Source: Erythrobacter sp. (GTDB lineage Bacteria > Pseudomonadota > Alphaproteobacteria > Sphingomonadales > Sphingomonadaceae). From it: a stretch of DNA of 36,520 bases. The stretch spans positions 1 to 36,520 of the forward strand of contig JAHEBH010000026.1 of assembly GCA_024642335.1 (NCBI GenBank), written 5' to 3'. Numbering within the stretch: position 1 is the first letter of the stretch; every line of letters starts with the position of its first letter. The notes under the pieces were generated by a model. It did no database searches and had not been told where the DNA came from. It saw nothing but the letters and a program-made list of their open reading frames with translations. Both the position numbers and the translations under genes were made by a program. Positions 33,479-36,520 of the stretch are shown here, piece after piece.

Positions 33479-35002
33479 TCAGCGGGGAAGCCTGGCGAAA
33501 TCGACTGCAGCGATACTGTCCAGCACCTGACCGCGCATGGCTTCGGCGTCGGCGAGCGGCAAGCCGTCGAAGGACAGTGTGCCCCCCGCCAACCCGAAGG
33601 TAAGACTGGCATAGCCGCGCTTCTTTGCCAGCGGGCCCTGCGTGATCGAGGCCGAATGCAGCTTGACCTTGTCGGCGATCTCGAGGCGCGGCACCAGCCA
33701 GCCGCGGCGCGAGAGCACCTGGCGCGGATCGACCGCATGCCGCTCGTGCAGCCAGAGGTAGTATTGATGCGCTACCTCGAAGGCGGCCAATGCCAGGATT
33801 ATCGGGCCCAGCCAGACAACCGGCTCTAAGAAGAATGTAACAAAGCCCACCAGCAAGAGCGGAATCGCGCCCAATAGCGCCTTGTCCGTGCGGTATTTCG
33901 AGCTGGGCCGACGCCAGTCGGTCGTATCGGCGGGCAGGGCAAAGCCTGCCTCGCGCACGATGGGGGCAATCTCCTCCATCTTTGCGAAGGGCGCGACATC
34001 GTGATTGGCCGATTTGGCGTCCTGCGCCAGGCTGATGAAGGAAAGCCCGTGCCAGCCCCACAGCTTGCGCATCAGCCCGGTGCCCACGGTCACCGCCTGC
34101 ACGCGGTGCGCGGGCATGACCACATCGGTCTTGGTCAGCAGTCCGCGGCGACGGCGAAAGCCCTTGGGTGTCTTTTCCAGCCGGAAATCCCAGTCGCGCA
34201 GGAAGGTCCTGACCACGCCGGTCACCATGCCCAGCACGATGAGGCCGAGAAACAGGATCATGCCCCCCACGATGCGAGAGGCCCAACCCAGCCCGGCCAG
34301 CCATGCACCGGGGCCCGCCAGCCGGTCCTCCCATTCGCTGAAATCCCACGGATCGAAGGACAGGAAGACATCGAACTGCTGCGCGGCACCGGCGATCACG
34401 GCGATGACCACCAGCGAGAAGCTGAACAGGCCGAAGGTCAGCAGGCGGTCCGGCCCCATGGCGAAGAGCAGTTCGCCCCTGGGTTCGCCAGCAGGGCCTT
34501 GCTCCGGAGCAGCCGGATCGCCTGCCAGCGCCACTCCCTCGCGCTGGTCGCGCACCACTTCGCGCAGGCGCTCGCCCTCTTCCATCGAGACATATGCGAG
34601 CTGCAGCTCGTCCTTGCCGCCGGCGCCGGTCTCGAAACGCACCTCCACCAGCCCGAACAGGCGCGGGATCGGTTTCTGCTCGAGGCTGACATCCTGGATC
34701 CGCTCATAGGGAACAGAGCGCGCATGGCGGCTGATCAGGCCTTGCTCCACCTTGATGTCGCTCTCGCCCACGCGGTAGCGCAGCCGCCGCCACTTGAGCC
34801 AGGCCGCGCCGACCCCCAGCGAGAGGATGGCCAGAAGGATCGGCACAACAAGGAATACCCCTCCGCCGAAGCCGCCCGATCCGATCGTCACCAGCACAAG
34901 CGGAATCAGCGCCTGCTGCACTCCGCGCAATGCGGCAACGGCGATGGCCAGCCTGTGGGTGCGCTGCCAGCCCTGGGCGATTTCTTCTTGCGCCGTGCTC
35001 AC
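33479..35002 (-). CDS. Bacterial PH-domain membrane protein (YdbT type)
   Basis: The protein is 507 residues. Hydrophobic pairs near 25-65, about 190-260 and 355-395 alternate with bacterial PH-like (bPH2/DUF304) domains, as in YRVGESDIKVEQGLISRHAR and VPYERIQDVSLEQKPIPRLF. It begins with GTG 35002, overlapping the stop of the next gene upstream by four bases. Paired YdbS/YdbT proteins are widespread. In Bacillus the ydbST operon is reported under sigma W and linked to resistance to an antimicrobial peptide. A similar role here is not shown. Confidence 0.85.
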   Translation of the reverse strand: MSTAQEEIAQGWQRTHRLAIAVAALRGVQQALIPLVLVTIGSGGFGGGVFLVVPILLAILSLGVGAAWLKWRRLRYRVGESDIKVEQGLISRHARSVPYERIQDVSLEQKPIPRLFGLVEVRFETGAGGKDELQLAYVSMEEGERLREVVRDQREGVALAGDPAAPEQGPAGEPRGELLFAMGPDRLLTFGLFSFSLVVIAVIAGAAQQFDVFLSFDPWDFSEWEDRLAGPGAWLAGLGWASRIVGGMILFLGLIVLGMVTGVVRTFLRDWDFRLEKTPKGFRRRRGLLTKTDVVMPAHRVQAVTVGTGLMRKLWGWHGLSFISLAQDAKSANHDVAPFAKMEEIAPIVREAGFALPADTTDWRRPSSKYRTDKALLGAIPLLLVGFVTFFLEPVVWLGPIILALAAFEVAHQYYLWLHERHAVDPRQVLSRRGWLVPRLEIADKVKLHSASITQGPLAKKRGYASLTFGLAGGTLSFDGLPLADAEAMRGQVLDSIAAVDFARLPR

Positions 35003-35475
35003 ATCGTCTCGCGCTTGACGTGGGCGCGGATGTCCTCGCGCATTGCGCTGGCAAGCTCGTAATTGAGGCCCGGCAGCATGACTGAGGCATTATGCGTTCC
35101 CGCCGTGTGCAGCACCAGCCGCCCGATGCCGAATGCACGTTCCAGCGGCCCTTGCAGCACATCGATATGCTGCACGCGGCTGAAGGGAACCACGGTGTCC
35201 ATGCGGAACAACAGGCCCCGCACCACGCGCAGCCGGTCCTCTGCCATGTCATATCCGCGCGCATTGTAGCGCCTCAAGGGCACCATCAGGATCAGCAGCA
35301 TGGCCAGCAGCACGACCGGCACCAGGAAAGCGCCGGTAAACAGCAGTCCTGCCACTTCCAGCACAATGGCGCCGACCACAAAGGGAATGGAGGCCAGCAC
35401 AGCCTCTATCCGCATCACCTTCACATAGGCGGGATCAACGGGCGTAAGCCCCTCATTTGCAAGGCTGGCACTCAT
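34999..35475 (-). CDS. Bacterial PH-domain membrane protein (YdbS type)
   Basis: The protein is 158 residues. Two membrane spans (about 23-70) are followed by one PH-like domain with GYDMAEDRLRVVRGLLFRMD and VVPFSRVQHIDVLQGPLERA. It is the smaller partner of the YdbT-type gene and comes first, with TGA/GTG overlap between them. The ATG 35475 is close to a possible -10 box (CATATAG), so the mRNA might be nearly leaderless. That point is weak. Confidence 0.85.
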   Translation of the reverse strand: MSASLANEGLTPVDPAYVKVMRIEAVLASIPFVVGAIVLEVAGLLFTGAFLVPVVLLAMLLILMVPLRRYNARGYDMAEDRLRVVRGLLFRMDTVVPFSRVQHIDVLQGPLERAFGIGRLVLHTAGTHNASVMLPGLNYELASAMREDIRAHVKRETM

Positions 35476-35599
35476 GGTGCCCTATATGCACAATACACCG
35501 GACGCGCGCAAGAATTTCCGCGCCAATCGGACCCAAGGGGCCTGCAAGGGCGAGCGCCGGCGCTTGCGCTTGAGGCCAAAGAAAAACAGCGGGCGCGGG

Positions 35600-35819
35600 C
35601 TTTACACATTTAACACGGTCCAAAGGCAAAAAGTCCTCCCGCCCCGCGAAGGGGTGAAGAGCATGGCGCAGGGACTGCGCCGGGTGGAGCCGGAGGGTGG
35701 AAAGAGCCGTGCTTCCCCCCTTTGCAGTGGCGATCGCCTGTAGGAAAGGGGCGCGGCCCATTGGCTTTGATTGCGCCTGTCACCGCGCTTACGCCGCACT
35801 CCCGGCGAATCGCGCCGGG
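35600..35819 (-). repeat. Dispersed intergenic repeat, copy 2
   Basis: CTTTACACATTTAACAC at 35600-35616, followed by GTCCAAAGG and an A-run, is identical or nearly so to the copy at 1269. TGTAGGAAAG follows at 35739-35748. A 7-bp GC hairpin (35801-35807 with 35813-35819) resembles the end of the first copy. It occupies most of the gap 35476-35957, upstream of the ydbS-ydbT pair. No coding sequence is supported in the gap. Confidence 0.6.
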
Positions 35820-35957
35820 CAAAGTGAGACACCGCTTGCCGCGGCTGCGGTTTTCGCTCTACGCAGTGGCAGGCAGCTTCTGGCGGACCGGAAGCGGCCA
35901 TGTCTGTAATGGGGCGGCAAGCGCTGCATAGCTCCTTGCCAGTCATGGAGGGATTGC

Positions 35958-36520
35958 ATGAATTCGAACAAAACCGGCGCAACCGCAATGCGGCGCCTGC
36001 GTTATCTCGGAGCCGCGGCGCTGCTTTCGACCGCCGTCCTGATCGCCCCGGCCAGTGCTCACTTCATCCTAGAGGCTCCGGCGGCGAGCCTCGTGCAGAA
36101 CGCGATCGGCGATCCGCAAAAACTCGGGCCATGCGGGGGAACGTCGCAGGATCCCGGAATGCCGAGCGATGCGGTGACCCACCTGACGGGCGGGGGCACG
36201 CTGCATTTGAAGCTTCGGGAAACCGTGTTTCATCCAGGGTACTACCGCGTGGCGCTGGCCCGAACCGAGGCCCAATTGCCTGCCGATCCGGAAACTGTGA
36301 CCCGCGACAGTCCGCGCGGCCCAATCTCGGTGTCGGCGGACATGGCATTCAATCCGGCGCCGCCGGTGCTCGCGGACGGGCTGTTCCGGCACACCGAACG
36401 GCCAGCCCCGGACACGTTCTTCGAAGCCGATCTGAGAGTGCCGAATATCGACTGCACGGACTGCGTCGTGCAGGTAATCCAGTGGATGGCCGAACACGGC
36501 TACAACCCCGACGGTGCCTA
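35958..36520 (+). CDS. LPMO-like exported protein (SCE4755-type family), 3' end outside window
   Basis: The first 187 residues of a gene that runs off the window. A GGAGGG site precedes ATG 35958. The signal peptide ends PASA at residue 34, so the mature protein would start with His35 (HFILEAP). This is the hallmark of the copper histidine brace in lytic polysaccharide monooxygenases. LGPCGG (56-61), VFHPGYYRVAL (90-100) and CTDCVVQVIQWMAEHGY (166-182) match my memory of the SCE4755-type LPMO-like family. The enzyme activity and substrate of this group are uncertain. Secretion or periplasmic location is inferred. Confidence 0.75.
   Translation, partial: MNSNKTGATAMRRLRYLGAAALLSTAVLIAPASAHFILEAPAASLVQNAIGDPQKLGPCGGTSQDPGMPSDAVTHLTGGGTLHLKLRETVFHPGYYRVALARTEAQLPADPETVTRDSPRGPISVSADMAFNPAPPVLADGLFRHTERPAPDTFFEADLRVPNIDCTDCVVQVIQWMAEHGYNPDGA

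Overview
The window is high-GC chromosomal DNA from an alphaproteobacterium, most likely a sphingomonad of the Erythrobacteraceae type. Three things suggest this: a mipZ-type division ATPase, a three-gene petABC bc1 operon, and a TonB protein starting with the residues MAYADQ that I associate with sphingomonads. The species cannot be named from sequence alone. Most genes are core metabolism. The accessory material sits at about 1.2-2.8 kb and at the right edge.

Left part (1-9.6 kb): a truncated AraC-type regulator, then rpmI-rplT on the minus strand ending in a perfect 16-bp hairpin. A repeat-rich island follows (about 1.25-2.7 kb). It holds a dispersed repeat, a 21-bp inverted-repeat pair, a small exported protein and a decayed IS3-family element with a cut orfB. 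Then come hisN, an AraC-family regulator, prs, glpX, an exported hypothetical, hom and a second exported hypothetical.

Middle (9.9-13.1 kb): an energy-transduction operon, tonB-exbB-exbD-exbD, closed by a clear intrinsic terminator. A third exbD lies behind it with its own sigma70-like promoter, and an AT-rich palindrome overlaps that promoter's -10 box. This locus has the most interesting regulation in the window.

From 20.4 down to 13.1 kb six minus-strand genes run head to tail: mipZ, a membrane J-domain protein, phosphomannomutase/phosphoglucomutase, arylamine N-acetyltransferase, an AmpG/PAT-like MFS transporter and a ligase-associated Lhr-like helicase. Divergent from mipZ are panC, a DUF4403 lipoprotein and an NTF2-like protein. 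Next is tRNA-Gly(UCC), then petA-petB-petC-apt, pepN-pgeF, a YeeZ-like epimerase, threonine aldolase with an EamA transporter, a small GNAT, and a pair of bacterial PH-domain membrane proteins (YdbS/YdbT type).

Right edge: a second copy of the dispersed repeat found near 1.27 kb, then the start of an exported protein whose predicted mature N-terminus is histidine. It resembles the SCE4755-type family of lytic polysaccharide monooxygenase-like proteins. I found no CRISPR array, rRNA gene, prophage or recognisable defence island. Candidates for new biology are the three-ExbD TonB locus with its operator, the LPMO-like protein and the paired dispersed repeats.
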